Below, one piece after another: positions 42,741-52,257 of a stretch of 64,000 bases of DNA. How positions within the stretch are numbered: the first letter of the stretch is position 1; every line of letters begins with the position of its first letter. The stretch lies in NCBI GenBank assembly GCA_947498765.1, contig CANMLG010000012.1, positions 1 through 64,000 on the forward strand, in the 5' to 3' direction. Source of the stretch: an uncultured Aquimarina sp. (GTDB lineage: Bacteria > Bacteroidota > Bacteroidia > Flavobacteriales > Flavobacteriaceae). A program made the translations under genes and the position numbers. The notes beneath the pieces are model-generated. The model saw nothing but the letters and a program-made list of their open reading frames with translations, had not been told where the DNA came from and ran no database searches.

Positions 42741-43256
42741 ATGACTGAAGGTAACATCAGTATATGCGAAGAAAAAATATATGAGCAATTATATAAATCT
42801 TATGCTGATAAAATTTATAAGCATTTGCTTTACAAATACGGAGATATGGAAAAAGCAAAAGATATGGTACAGGATAGTTTTGCGCAATTGTGGATAAACT
42901 GCGCTTCGGTCAATTTTTCTAGTGCAAAAAGCTTTTTATATAAAGTAGCCAACAACTTTAGCTTAAATGATATAAAGCACAAAAAAGTAGTTTTAAATTA
43001 TGAAAAGTCAAGCAATAACAGTGACCGTACTTACGAGTCTCCTCATTATCAAATGGAAGAGAAAGAATTTATGTTGCGCTTAGAAGCAGCTATAAATAAT
43101 TTAAAAGAAGGACAACGCGAAGTGTTTTTATTGAGTAGAATAGAGAAAAAAAAGTATAGAGAAATTGCTGAATTACTTGGCATTAGTATAAAAGCTGTAG
43201 AAAAAAGAATGCAACAGGCATTAATAAATATAAAAAAATCGATCCCCAATATTTAA
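42741..43256 (+). CDS. ECF RNA polymerase sigma factor
   Basis: A 171-residue extracytoplasmic-function sigma factor. Region 2 is YADKIYKHLLYKYGDMEKAK, VQDSFAQLWINC and FLYKVANNFSLND; region 4 is GQREVFLLSRIEKKKYREIA, ELLGISIKAVEKRMQQAL. It should direct transcription of the FecR and TonB receptor genes downstream in response to a ligand sensed by the receptor's STN domain, as in FecI systems. A short FecR-like frame follows 13 bp after its stop. Confidence 0.92.
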   Translation: MTEGNISICEEKIYEQLYKSYADKIYKHLLYKYGDMEKAKDMVQDSFAQLWINCASVNFSSAKSFLYKVANNFSLNDIKHKKVVLNYEKSSNNSDRTYESPHYQMEEKEFMLRLEAAINNLKEGQREVFLLSRIEKKKYREIAELLGISIKAVEKRMQQALINIKKSIPNI

Positions 43257-43268
43257 AAAATAAATAAG

Positions 43269-43400
43269 ATGAATACTATAACAAACCATACTGAAAATGA
43301 ATTTTTAACTAAATGGATTTATAGACAACTTACTTTTGAGGAGGAATCATTATTTATCAATTCTGAAAATTATAAAAATTTAGTAGCGTCAAATAGATAG
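43269..43400 (+). CDS. 43-residue FecR-N-terminus-like microprotein
   Basis: ATG 43269 to TAG 43398-43400 encodes MNTITNHTENEFLTKWIYRQ, LTFEEESLFINSENYKNLVA, SNR. It aligns with the first 45 residues of the FecR encoded 27 bp downstream: FLTKWIYRQLTFEEE versus LLARWLEGDLTTEER, and NSENYKNLV versus NSKDFAAYT. That segment of FecR is the cytoplasmic anti-sigma part, without the transmembrane helix. It may be a small free anti-sigma or pro-sigma factor, or the stub of a duplicated FecR gene. Confidence 0.6.
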   Translation: MNTITNHTENEFLTKWIYRQLTFEEESLFINSENYKNLVASNR

Positions 43401-43426
43401 TATGTCTTATTTTAAACAATAAAATT

Positions 43427-44353
43427 ATGTCAAACCAAAATAACCAAAATAATCTTTTAGCACGTTGGCTTGAAGGCGATTTGACAACAGAAGAGAGAAA
43501 GGAAATCGAAAATTCTAAAGATTTTGCTGCTTACACCGAAATTTTAAAGGGAACTGAAAAATTTAGAACCACTTCATTTAACGTTGAGGAAGAATTCTTA
43601 AAACAAAAAGAATTCAATGCCAACTATGCAAAACAAAAATCTAAAGTTATAAAATTTCGCCCATGGGTATACCTTGCGGCAGCTTGTGCGGCAATTTTAA
43701 TGCTTTTTACTATTGGTGGCAATCTATTTTCATCTTCGGAAATACATATAAGTACAGCAATGGCCGAAAATAAGGAACACGTACTTCCCGACCATTCCGT
43801 GATTACATTAAATGCAGAAAGTTCTATTAGTTACAATAAAGATTCTTTTAATAAAACAAGAAAACTATCACTAACTGGACAAGCCTTTTTTAAAGTAGCT
43901 AAAGGCTCAAAATTTTCTGTGAATACCAATAATGGAACCATAAGCGTTTTAGGAACCCAATTTGATGTTTTTTCACGAAATAACAAATTAAATGTTCGCT
44001 GTTTTGAAGGAAAAGTGCAAGTACAAAACAATACAAAATCGGTTATTTTAACTAAAGGGAAAGCAGTAAAAAATAATAGAGACAATCAGCTCCTTCCTTT
44101 TACTATAACTGCCAAAACACCCGAATGGACTCAAGGTAATAGTGCTTTTACTGAAGCTTCCCTGGAAGACGTGATAAGCGAATTGGAACGTCAATACAAT
44201 ATTAAAATTAACAGTAAAAACATTAATACCAAAAGAACATTTACTGGTTTTTTTACACATAAACACTTAAAAAATGCCTTAAAAACATGTTTTACTCCTT
44301 TAAATATAAACTATACCTTTGTAAATGCTAATGAAATTGTATTAAAGGAGTAG
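43427..44353 (+). CDS. FecR-family anti-sigma regulator
   Basis: A 308-residue inner-membrane anti-sigma factor. The N-terminal cytoplasmic segment (LLARWLEGDLTTEERKEI) binds the sigma factor. One transmembrane helix lies near 84-102 (WVYLAAACAAILMLFTIGG). The periplasmic FecR domain follows (STAMAENKEHVLPDHSVITL, GQAFFKVAKGSKFSVNTNNG, VLGTQFDVFSR), then a C-terminal DUF4974/STN-interacting region (LEDVISELERQYNIKI, FTGFFTHKHLKNALKT). Its TAG stop shares a base with the GTG start of the receptor gene (TAGTG), which couples the two. Confidence 0.9.
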   Translation: MSNQNNQNNLLARWLEGDLTTEERKEIENSKDFAAYTEILKGTEKFRTTSFNVEEEFLKQKEFNANYAKQKSKVIKFRPWVYLAAACAAILMLFTIGGNLFSSSEIHISTAMAENKEHVLPDHSVITLNAESSISYNKDSFNKTRKLSLTGQAFFKVAKGSKFSVNTNNGTISVLGTQFDVFSRNNKLNVRCFEGKVQVQNNTKSVILTKGKAVKNNRDNQLLPFTITAKTPEWTQGNSAFTEASLEDVISELERQYNIKINSKNINTKRTFTGFFTHKHLKNALKTCFTPLNINYTFVNANEIVLKE

Positions 44354-46995
44354 TGAATCGTTTTAAAATACTTATAATTTTAATATGTAGTTGCTTTTGG
44401 GTCTATTCACAAAAGGAAAATACTGTTACCCAAATAAGTTTAGAAAGCGCCATCCAGCATTTTCAGAATAAGCAAGCACTTAAATTTTCATATGACCCTC
44501 AAGTCATAAAAAATTTATCGCTTCGTATTGATACCATTATTGATGAAATTTCTATAATTCGTTTTACAGCGCTAATAAACGAACAAACGGATTATGAACT
44601 TCAAAAAATTGACCCTTTAAATTATATATTAGTATTAAATACTAACACTTATACTGTTTGCGGTAAATTAGTAGATCAATTATCCAATTTTGAACTTTCA
44701 CAAGCTACTATTTTAAAAAACAATAAAGCTATTACACTATCAGATGCTAATGGCTTTTTTTATGTTGATGCAAAACAACAAGATAGCATTAGCATAAGCT
44801 ATCTAGGCTATAAAAGCAAAACAATAATTGCTAAAAAACTTATCACTACAAAGTGTGCTACTATATACTTAAACCCTAAAGTTGAAGCCTTAAACGATGT
44901 TATTATTGAAGAATACTTAACTAAAGGAATATTCAAAAAAGAAGACGCCTCCATATATGTATCCACTAAAGACTTACGTATTTTACCTGGCTTAGTAGAA
45001 CCCGATGTATTACAAAGTGCCCAATTATTACCTGGTGTAAGTAGCCCTACTGAAGACCCAGCAAGTTTATACATTAGAGGGGGTTCACCAGATCAAAATC
45101 TAATACTTTGGGATGGTATTAAAATTTACAATACGGGTCACTTTTTTAATCAAATATCAACATTTAACCCATATATAACTAATAGTGTTGAAGTATATAG
45201 AGGGGGCACAAGTGTGCAATACGGCGATCGTATTTCTGGTGTAGTTAATATAACTTCGGATAATGATTTAACTGAAGGCTTTAAAATTGGAGGCGGTTTT
45301 AATCTTACTCATGCCGATATATATACTAAAATTCCGCTATCAAAAAAAGCTGGATTACTAATTGCTGGACGCCGATCATCCACAGACATTTACAATAATA
45401 TAGTATCTAGAAATTTGAATGAAAAAGTATTCCAAAACACTAGAGCCACCCTACCCGAAAACGGTAATGAAAATAGTGACCGTGATGATTTGCTAAATTT
45501 TTCGGACACTAATCTAAAATTTTTATGGAATCCAAACACTAAAAATAATATTACCTTTAGCTCCATTCTTATTCGAAATACACTAGATAATTTTAGAAAC
45601 AATCAAAATGACAATATTAGCCAATTCAACACTAGAGATAAATTAAAAACTCAAAATTTTGGAGCTAGTCTTAGTTGGACAAAAAAATACAATGCTTTTA
45701 TTTCTCATAAACTTAGTTTAAACACCTCATTATACGAGTTTGATTACAATTTGTTGTTTCAAAGAAATTCCAGAAATTTTGAATTTATTCATAAGCTCAA
45801 AAACACCCTTAATGATTCTGGTGGTGAATTTTCTTTGGATATGAAATTTAAAAACAAGCATCTTCTAAAATTTGGCTATCAATTTATTTACAACCAGACC
45901 GAAAACTTTATGTTTACTACATTTACTGATGCATTTGAAGATGACGAATTTAATGACACCATAACAGCAATAAGCACTAATCATACCTTTTACAATGAAT
46001 ATATTTATGATTCAAAAAAAGCTTACCTACGCTTAGGCCTACGAAATTCATTGTTAAACAACAGTAGTAATCGGTTATTTATTGAACCTCGGATTTTTGC
46101 CTCCATAGAATTTTTAAAAAACCTAAGGCTAACTACCTCTTTTGAACTTAAAAACCAACAAATAACTCAATTAGACACCTTTAATAGTGAAACGAATGAT
46201 CTTGATGGTATTGCTAGCTTACCTAATGGTGATCAATTATGGATTATAGCAGAAGGAAAAGGAGATCCGGATTTAAGAGAATTACAAATTACCAAAAGTC
46301 AACAATTTACGCTAGGCTTATTGTATGACAAAAAAGGCTGGAATATTGATTTAGAAGGGTACTACAAAAATTTAAATGACACTTCATTTACCTCTAATTT
46401 TTTATTGCTAGCTGCAGATATCACAGATGATTTTTTTATCAATTCAACCGAAAAACGCTGGGGTATTGATTTTTTACTTAAAAAAAGAATTCAAAATTAC
46501 CGTTTTTGGTTAAGCTATTCATGGAACACTTCAGCGGCCTCTATACCAATTTTTCAAGAAAACACTTTTCCTAATAGCTTTAATCAAACGCATGTTTTTA
46601 ATATATCTCAAACACTAAAAGTTAAAAAATTTGATTTTTCATTGGGCTGGAATTATGCTACAGCCCTACCATTTACTGAATTTACTAATAATACAGTCTT
46701 TGATAATGCCCTTATAACTATTAGCCCCGATGGTTTAAATTCGGAACGTTTTACAAAAAACTATCACCGTCTTGATGCCTCTGCCACGTATCGCTTCTCT
46801 TTAGGAAACTCAAAAAAAACAACAGGGCTACTGGGTGTAGCTTTGCGTAATATTTACAATCGAAAAAATGAAATAGGTCAAGAATTTAGAGTGGTCGTTA
46901 ATGAGAATGATAATAATATCATTAGTAGGATAAAACCTAATAATATTACCTCCTTACGCTTTACTCCTGACTTTGTATTTCGCTTAAATTTTTAA
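44353..46995 (+). CDS. STN-domain TonB-dependent transducer receptor
   Basis: An 880-residue outer-membrane receptor starting at GTG 44353, with signal peptide (about 1-20, ending FWVYSQ), an N-terminal STN signalling domain (about 30-95, LESAIQHFQNKQALKFSYDP) that contacts FecR, a CarboxypepD_reg domain (about 98-175), then plug (LPGVSSPTEDPASLYIRGGS, PDQNLILWDGIKIYN) and barrel ending FRLNF. Ligand unknown: there is no SusD partner, so a siderophore or another small ligand is as likely as a glycan. It ends 9 bp from the convergent ferredoxin reductase gene. Confidence 0.88.
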   Translation: MNRFKILIILICSCFWVYSQKENTVTQISLESAIQHFQNKQALKFSYDPQVIKNLSLRIDTIIDEISIIRFTALINEQTDYELQKIDPLNYILVLNTNTYTVCGKLVDQLSNFELSQATILKNNKAITLSDANGFFYVDAKQQDSISISYLGYKSKTIIAKKLITTKCATIYLNPKVEALNDVIIEEYLTKGIFKKEDASIYVSTKDLRILPGLVEPDVLQSAQLLPGVSSPTEDPASLYIRGGSPDQNLILWDGIKIYNTGHFFNQISTFNPYITNSVEVYRGGTSVQYGDRISGVVNITSDNDLTEGFKIGGGFNLTHADIYTKIPLSKKAGLLIAGRRSSTDIYNNIVSRNLNEKVFQNTRATLPENGNENSDRDDLLNFSDTNLKFLWNPNTKNNITFSSILIRNTLDNFRNNQNDNISQFNTRDKLKTQNFGASLSWTKKYNAFISHKLSLNTSLYEFDYNLLFQRNSRNFEFIHKLKNTLNDSGGEFSLDMKFKNKHLLKFGYQFIYNQTENFMFTTFTDAFEDDEFNDTITAISTNHTFYNEYIYDSKKAYLRLGLRNSLLNNSSNRLFIEPRIFASIEFLKNLRLTTSFELKNQQITQLDTFNSETNDLDGIASLPNGDQLWIIAEGKGDPDLRELQITKSQQFTLGLLYDKKGWNIDLEGYYKNLNDTSFTSNFLLLAADITDDFFINSTEKRWGIDFLLKKRIQNYRFWLSYSWNTSAASIPIFQENTFPNSFNQTHVFNISQTLKVKKFDFSLGWNYATALPFTEFTNNTVFDNALITISPDGLNSERFTKNYHRLDASATYRFSLGNSKKTTGLLGVALRNIYNRKNEIGQEFRVVVNENDNNIISRIKPNNITSLRFTPDFVFRLNF

Positions 46996-47004
46996 ATTAA
47001 TTAA

Positions 47005-48261
47005 CTATTCAAGTATTAAGTTTGCTGGCTTAAATACACTATTGGGATCAGCTAATTTTAGTTGATCTATCGTATTTTTATTTTTAATAAATTTAGTCCC
47101 CAACACATAAGCCTTAGCATTATTTACAGCATCAACAGCTAACAATTCATCATCTTTAAAATACCAAATAGAAAATTTATTGGCTGCTCCCTCTTCAATT
47201 CGTTTTACCAATTTATTATAACCAGTAGACAAGCCAACCATTTGTAATTTAACATCATATTGATCCGACCAAAACCAAGGTATGGTATTATAAACTGGTT
47301 TTTTATCACATATAGCGGCTGCGGCTATTTTAGCCTGATCTACTGCATTTTGAACAGATTCTAACCTAATAAAACGATCATAATGTGGATTATAATGATA
47401 TGTACAATCGCCAATAGCATATATATCTGTAGCCGCTTTGGCTTGTTCATCAACTTTAATTCCGTTCTCTATTTCTAATTCAGCTTGCTTTGCCAATTCC
47501 AAGTTTACATGGATACCCACTCCAACAATAATGATATCTGCCTTATAACTTGTATTATCTGCACACACTACATGGTTTAGGTTCCCATCTTTAGTTATAG
47601 CTACTACGTTTTTATTAGTCAACACAGGCACATTATTAGTGGCATGTAGTTTTTCAAAAAAATCGGACATTTCGGGAGCAGTAACACGTGCCAAAATACG
47701 TTCTTCGCGCTCAAGCACAGTAACATTAGCTCCTAATTTTTTTAATGAAGCAGCCGTTTCTAAACCAATATAGCCTCCGCCAATAACAACAACATTTTTC
47801 TGAGTTTCTCCAGTATTTACTGCACTACGTATTTGTTCAACATCACTAGCTGTTCGTAATGCAAATACATTGGAGGCTTCCTTTAAACCTTCAATTGACG
47901 GAATTATAGGTCTCGCCCCTGTAGCTAGTACTAAAGTATCATAGGCTTGAATTTCGCCAGTATCTAAAGTAATATTTTTTTCAGATTTATTAACGCTACT
48001 TACGTTATGTCCCAGTCTTAATTCAATGTTAGATTTTTCATAGCTTTCGGCAGATTTTAATGCATTTTTTTCAATAGCATCGGCACTAGTCAAATAGGCT
48101 TTAGAAAGTGGTGGGCGATGGTATGGTAATACGGGATCTTTATCAAAAAGTATGATACGACCTTCCCAACCTTCTTTACGTAAGGAAAAAGCAAAATTAA
48201 CTCCTCCGTGACTGGCTCCAATAACCACACAAATTTTATTTTCTGAAAAATTTTGGGACAT
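47005..48261 (-). CDS. FAD-dependent ferredoxin reductase of a P450 system
   Basis: A 418-residue NAD(P)H:ferredoxin reductase of the rhodocoxin/putidaredoxin reductase type. The FAD-binding Rossmann motif is at the N-terminus (CVVIGASHGGVNFAFSLRKE), the NAD(P)H-binding motif is central (VVVIGGGYIGLETAASLKKL, about 155) and the second FAD motif is TDIYAIGDCTYH (about 285). A reductase_C domain follows. It passes electrons from NAD(P)H to the 2Fe-2S ferredoxin encoded 17 bp upstream, which in turn serves the P450. Last gene of the five-gene operon. Confidence 0.9.
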   Translation of the reverse strand: MSQNFSENKICVVIGASHGGVNFAFSLRKEGWEGRIILFDKDPVLPYHRPPLSKAYLTSADAIEKNALKSAESYEKSNIELRLGHNVSSVNKSEKNITLDTGEIQAYDTLVLATGARPIIPSIEGLKEASNVFALRTASDVEQIRSAVNTGETQKNVVVIGGGYIGLETAASLKKLGANVTVLEREERILARVTAPEMSDFFEKLHATNNVPVLTNKNVVAITKDGNLNHVVCADNTSYKADIIIVGVGIHVNLELAKQAELEIENGIKVDEQAKAATDIYAIGDCTYHYNPHYDRFIRLESVQNAVDQAKIAAAAICDKKPVYNTIPWFWSDQYDVKLQMVGLSTGYNKLVKRIEEGAANKFSIWYFKDDELLAVDAVNNAKAYVLGTKFIKNKNTIDQLKLADPNSVFKPANLILE

Positions 48262-48278
48262 AACTTTATACTATTTTA

Positions 48279-48593
48279 TCAATCTCTTTCTGCTACTTGA
48301 AGTACAACACCATCAAGGGCATCGCTAATTTCTAATTGACAACATAAACGACTATATTCATTAACATTATCATCTAGCTCAAGCATATCATTTTCTATTT
48401 CGCTTGCTGCTCCTGTTTTTTCCATATCTTCGGGTTTCACATGTACATGACATGTTGCACATGAACATACCCCTCCGCAATCACCATCTATACCTGGGAT
48501 ATCATTATCAACTGCTAATTGCATTACTGAACCACTTGTTCCTTCTAAAGTAATGGATTCATTATCGGTTGTTATAAAAGTTATTTTTGCCAT
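48279..48593 (-). CDS. 2Fe-2S ferredoxin (adrenodoxin/putidaredoxin type)
   Basis: A 104-residue vertebrate-type 2Fe-2S ferredoxin. The cluster ligands appear as C-x5-C-x2-C in GDCGGVCSCATCHVHV (the adrenodoxin pattern) plus the distal Cys in YSRLCCQLEI. This is the class that shuttles electrons to bacterial cytochromes P450. It is located between the P450 gene (48 bp) and the reductase gene (17 bp) in the same orientation, making a complete three-component class I P450 system. Confidence 0.92.
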   Translation of the reverse strand: MAKITFITTDNESITLEGTSGSVMQLAVDNDIPGIDGDCGGVCSCATCHVHVKPEDMEKTGAASEIENDMLELDDNVNEYSRLCCQLEISDALDGVVLQVAERD

Positions 48594-48641
48594 AATATAT
48601 ACACTTTAAGTTCCTTATAAGGCCTTTATTATTTTTACTAG

Positions 48642-49799
48642 TTAATAGGAATTGAATTTTACATGAATATTTTCGTAGCCTACTTTACGCTCAAATTGGT
48701 CCAAATCTTCGATATTTTCTTCAAAATCTAAGATGTCAATTGATTTTACTTTGTTTGCTAAAGTTTCCAACAAAATTTTCATAATTTGACGTGCATGTGT
48801 TGCTCCTAAACAATTATGAGTTCCAAAACCAAAACTTACGTGTGGATTTAATTTTCTATCCAATACAATTTCATTAGGATTTTCAAAAACAGAGGCATCT
48901 CTGTTTGCCGAAGCCCAACATAATGAAATACGAGAATCGGCTTTTACAGCGTGCTCACATACTTGCGTATCCTTAGTTACTACGCGCCCCATATGGGTTA
49001 ATGGTGCAAAATATCTGATCAATTCTTCAACTGCTTTCCCTGTTATTTCGGGTTCATTTTTTATACGCTGCAGAGATTCTGGATGTTCTGCAAAATAAGC
49101 TATTGAATTGGTTACTGCATTAATTACTGTGTCACGGCCACCTGCAAAAGTGAGTATCATAACTCCTTTTACTTCTTCTTTAGTTAACTTTTTCCCATTA
49201 ACTTCAGAGGTCACTAATTTTGAATATAAATCATCACCGGGAGTAGTAATAGCCTTATCAATTTGATCATCTATATAATCATACAAGATATTTGCTTTAT
49301 CCCCATCTAATGCTTCACCTTCACTACGAAAAACATGCGTTCCCCAACCTATCCAAGTTTCAGCTTCTTCATAAGGTGTATTTAACAATAATGTTAATGC
49401 TCTTGATTGTAATCGTAATGAAAAATCTGAAACCACCTCGACACTTTCCTTATCTAACATCTCATCAACAATTTCGTTAATTTGCCCAGTAAGTTTTTGT
49501 TTATAGGCTTCTTCTAATGGGCGTTTAAACCAAGGTTCAACCAAATCCCTGTAACTTTTATGCTCAGGCGGATCTACCTCAAAAGGTATTTGACGGACAT
49601 CTCGAATATTTACTTCAGACGGCACTACAATACGACCTGGCTCAGCTCCAGATTTAAATGCTTTCCAATTATGAGCTCCTTTACGTACATCTTTAAGACG
49701 TAAAAGCATGGTTACTGGATCATTTTGATCATTCATTTCACCAAAACCTTTTTCAAGTCTTGCATTTTCAAACGGATCGCTAAGTTTACTTTTTTCCAT
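48642..49799 (-). CDS. Cytochrome P450 monooxygenase, candidate 6-O-methyl-sugar demethylase
   Basis: A 385-residue soluble P450. Hallmarks: I-helix oxygen-activation motif FAGGRDT (about 216-222), K-helix ExxR in EELIRYF (about 255) and the heme-Cys loop FGFGTHNCLG (Cys about 330). Flavobacterial P450s with adjacent ferredoxin and reductase are known to demethylate 6-O-methyl-D-galactose released from porphyran, yielding galactose and formaldehyde. Neighbouring alcohol dehydrogenase and esterase genes match that context. No porphyranase gene lies in this window, so substrate assignment is inference from gene order. Confidence 0.88.
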   Translation of the reverse strand: MEKSKLSDPFENARLEKGFGEMNDQNDPVTMLLRLKDVRKGAHNWKAFKSGAEPGRIVVPSEVNIRDVRQIPFEVDPPEHKSYRDLVEPWFKRPLEEAYKQKLTGQINEIVDEMLDKESVEVVSDFSLRLQSRALTLLLNTPYEEAETWIGWGTHVFRSEGEALDGDKANILYDYIDDQIDKAITTPGDDLYSKLVTSEVNGKKLTKEEVKGVMILTFAGGRDTVINAVTNSIAYFAEHPESLQRIKNEPEITGKAVEELIRYFAPLTHMGRVVTKDTQVCEHAVKADSRISLCWASANRDASVFENPNEIVLDRKLNPHVSFGFGTHNCLGATHARQIMKILLETLANKVKSIDILDFEENIEDLDQFERKVGYENIHVKFNSY

Positions 49800-50004
49800 T
49801 TATTTATTTTTTATTACTCAATCAACTTCAAATACACCTAATCGAGTATGAGTATGCTTTTTAAAAAATAGTCTAATTTCAAATCAATCTTACTAGTTCA
49901 GCCTTTTTTAAAAAAGCGAAACTTCTTTTTGCAAAGAACGTTAGATTAACACCTTAAAAAATACCTCATATTGTCCAAAAATTAAACTTAATTGTCTTTA
50001 AATT

Positions 50005-50802
50005 TTATAGAAGTATAGAATTAAAAAATTGCATTGTTTCTTTTATATGAGTTTCCCAGTAAATCCATTCATGTTTTCCAGGGTTTTCCTTGTATACATG
50101 TTTAATACCTAGATTTACTAACTCTTTGTGCAATGTTCTATTCCCTTCAATTAATAAATCTTCACTCCCGCAATCAAAACGAAATGGCGGTAAGTTATTT
50201 CTATACTTTTTTATAGTCTCTATGATTGAATTATTTTCTATCTCGTCCTGCTCATATAAAGATAAATCTTCTTCAACAAATAATTTCATTTCATCTAAAA
50301 CAGTTATAGAAGATAAACCAGAAACTCCCGAAAATTTTTCATGGTATTTGATACCAATTCGCAAGGCTCCAAACCCTCCCATAGAAAGTCCTGCAATAAA
50401 TAACTTTGAATATTCACTTGCTTGTGGGATTAATTCGACTGTAGCATCAATAACATCCTCTGCAATCCATTTTTCATAATTTGAATTCACATGTGGTAAA
50501 TAGGCACTTCCATCACCAAATAATCCATCGGATGGCATAGCAATAATCATGGGTTGAATTTCGCCATTTTCAATCCAGGATTCCATTTTTAAATGCACTC
50601 CTGTTTTTTGAGACCATATCCAATGACTCCCATACACGCCATGCATTAATACAACTATAGGCAAATTTTCATGCACCCCAGAAGGCACATATACCGTAAT
50701 ATCTCCTCTATTTTTAAGATGCTTACTTTTTACCGTAATATGCCGTAAGTTATTTGACTCAAAACGGGGATCTGAAATTTCGGTGGTTTTAAATTTTGAC
50801 AT
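50005..50802 (-). CDS. Esterase D/S-formylglutathione-hydrolase-like alpha/beta hydrolase
   Basis: A putative-esterase family (PF00756) hydrolase of about 265 residues, starting at ATG 50802 (MSKFKTTEISDP); the longer frame to 50838 adds an unlikely leader. The nucleophile elbow is LFIAGLSMGGFGALRIG, the oxyanion region VVLMHGVYGSHWIWSQ, the acid in FRFDCGSEDLL and the His in GKHEWIYWE. No signal peptide. Located between the alcohol dehydrogenase and P450 genes, it may hydrolyse a formyl thioester or ester made after oxidation of P450-derived formaldehyde, or deacylate the sugar substrate. Neither is shown. Confidence 0.8.
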   Translation of the reverse strand: MSKFKTTEISDPRFESNNLRHITVKSKHLKNRGDITVYVPSGVHENLPIVVLMHGVYGSHWIWSQKTGVHLKMESWIENGEIQPMIIAMPSDGLFGDGSAYLPHVNSNYEKWIAEDVIDATVELIPQASEYSKLFIAGLSMGGFGALRIGIKYHEKFSGVSGLSSITVLDEMKLFVEEDLSLYEQDEIENNSIIETIKKYRNNLPPFRFDCGSEDLLIEGNRTLHKELVNLGIKHVYKENPGKHEWIYWETHIKETMQFFNSILL

Positions 50803-50887
50803 TTTTTTTAATTGTCTGTTGTCTATTGTCTGAAACAATTAGTTTTACGTTGGTTTATTATACATTTGAACCATTAATTCAAAAAAA

Positions 50888-52012
50888 TTAAGAATCAAAA
50901 ACAACAACTCCCTTGGCATTTTTACCTGCAAGCATATCTGCAAAGGCTTGTTCTAAGTTTTCAAACTTATAAATGGTGGTTACCATTTCATCCAGCAACA
51001 AATCTCCTTTTTCATATAAATTTAAAAGAATTGGAAAATCAATTTGAGGTCGACACTTCCCGTAAAGGGGATTAATATATATTTTATCCCATTCAAATAA
51101 CTGCATATCAATTGTCACCTCCTCTTCTATTCCACTTACTTGCACTGCAGTTCCGGCGTTGCGAACCATACCTAATGGTGCAGCTCCCAAAGCAGGTATT
51201 GCGGTACATTCAAAAGCGAAATCGGCCCCTCCATTTCCCACTAATTCTTTTACTTGCTCGGTAGCTTTTTTAAGCCCTTTATCATTTCTATCGGCCAAAA
51301 TAGTATGTGTAGCACCAAATTGTTTAGCCATTTCTAAACGAGTTGGATTCGTATCAATAGCTACAATTTTAGCCGCTCCTGATATTCGAGCACCTTGAAT
51401 TACATTTAAACCAACACCCCCATTACCAATAACAGCTACTGAGGAACCAGGAGTTACTTTTGCCGTATTTACAGCCGATCCATACCCTGTCATAACACCA
51501 CAACCTATAATTGAGGCAGAACTATACGGAATATCGGTTCCATATTTTACCACTGCTTGCTCTTTAACTACAGTGTGTGTTGACAATGTTCCTATATTAA
51601 AGGAACGCTCTATTCCTTTTCCATTATATATAGATCGTTCCAAAGCTGCATGCCCAGTGGACACTTCCCCATCGGGTAAAGCATCACCTGCTACTACTGG
51701 CGAATTATTTTCGCATATATGCTGATTTTGCTCTTGACATTGAAAACAAGTCCCACAAGGAATAGCCCAATTCAAAATTACTTTATCTCCAGGTTGTACA
51801 CTTTTCACTAAGTCTCCTACAGCTTCAACAATTCCTGCACCTTCATGACCTAATATTACTGGTCTACCCCAATGTAATGAATCATGATCCGTATGACATA
51901 AACCCGCCGCTTGTATTTTAACAAGTACCTCATCACCTTGAGGCGTATCTACCTCAATCTCTTCTATACTAAATGTTCCTTTTCCGTCTGTTATAGCCGC
52001 TTTTGCAATCAT
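50888..52012 (-). CDS. Zinc-dependent alcohol dehydrogenase (class III-like)
   Basis: A medium-chain zinc ADH of about 374 residues from ATG 52012 (MIAKAAITDGKGTFSIEE); the in-frame upstream extension to 52054 looks non-coding. Catalytic zinc ligands are in GLCHTDHDSLHWG and GHEGAGIVEAVG. The structural zinc lobe is present as CGTCFQCQEQNQHICEN, and the NAD-binding motif is VIGNGGVGLNVIQGA. The class III type includes glutathione-dependent formaldehyde dehydrogenases, and an ADH of this kind accompanies the methyl-galactose P450 clusters. First gene of the minus-strand operon; likely handles formaldehyde or the hemiacetal product. Confidence 0.88.
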   Translation of the reverse strand: MIAKAAITDGKGTFSIEEIEVDTPQGDEVLVKIQAAGLCHTDHDSLHWGRPVILGHEGAGIVEAVGDLVKSVQPGDKVILNWAIPCGTCFQCQEQNQHICENNSPVVAGDALPDGEVSTGHAALERSIYNGKGIERSFNIGTLSTHTVVKEQAVVKYGTDIPYSSASIIGCGVMTGYGSAVNTAKVTPGSSVAVIGNGGVGLNVIQGARISGAAKIVAIDTNPTRLEMAKQFGATHTILADRNDKGLKKATEQVKELVGNGGADFAFECTAIPALGAAPLGMVRNAGTAVQVSGIEEEVTIDMQLFEWDKIYINPLYGKCRPQIDFPILLNLYEKGDLLLDEMVTTIYKFENLEQAFADMLAGKNAKGVVVFDS

Positions 52013-52257
52013 AGGTTTATTTTTTCTAATAATATGCAAGTTAGTATTAGCCAAAATCTAATTATTATACTTTATTGTGTTTTTATTACACTATATTATC
52101 TTATGAAAGATATCTTAAAATTTATAAAAAATGACAATATTAGTTTTTAAAATACACACATAATACAATTAATTAGTTAAAAATCAGAATTTTAAAATTA
52201 AAAAATAAACTATTAGTTAACTTTTATCTTAGCTATTAATTATTTTTAGCTACTCCG

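Noticed and set aside
44353..46995. SusC/SusD polysaccharide-utilisation pair
   Set aside because: No SusD-type lipoprotein follows and the receptor has an STN domain with FecI/FecR, so it is treated as a transducer receptor of unknown ligand.
51705..51725. TTTCGCATATATGCTG, identical to part of repeat family 2
   Set aside because: It lies inside the conserved coding sequence of the alcohol dehydrogenase (QNQHICEN region) with no extended similarity on either side, so it is coincidental.
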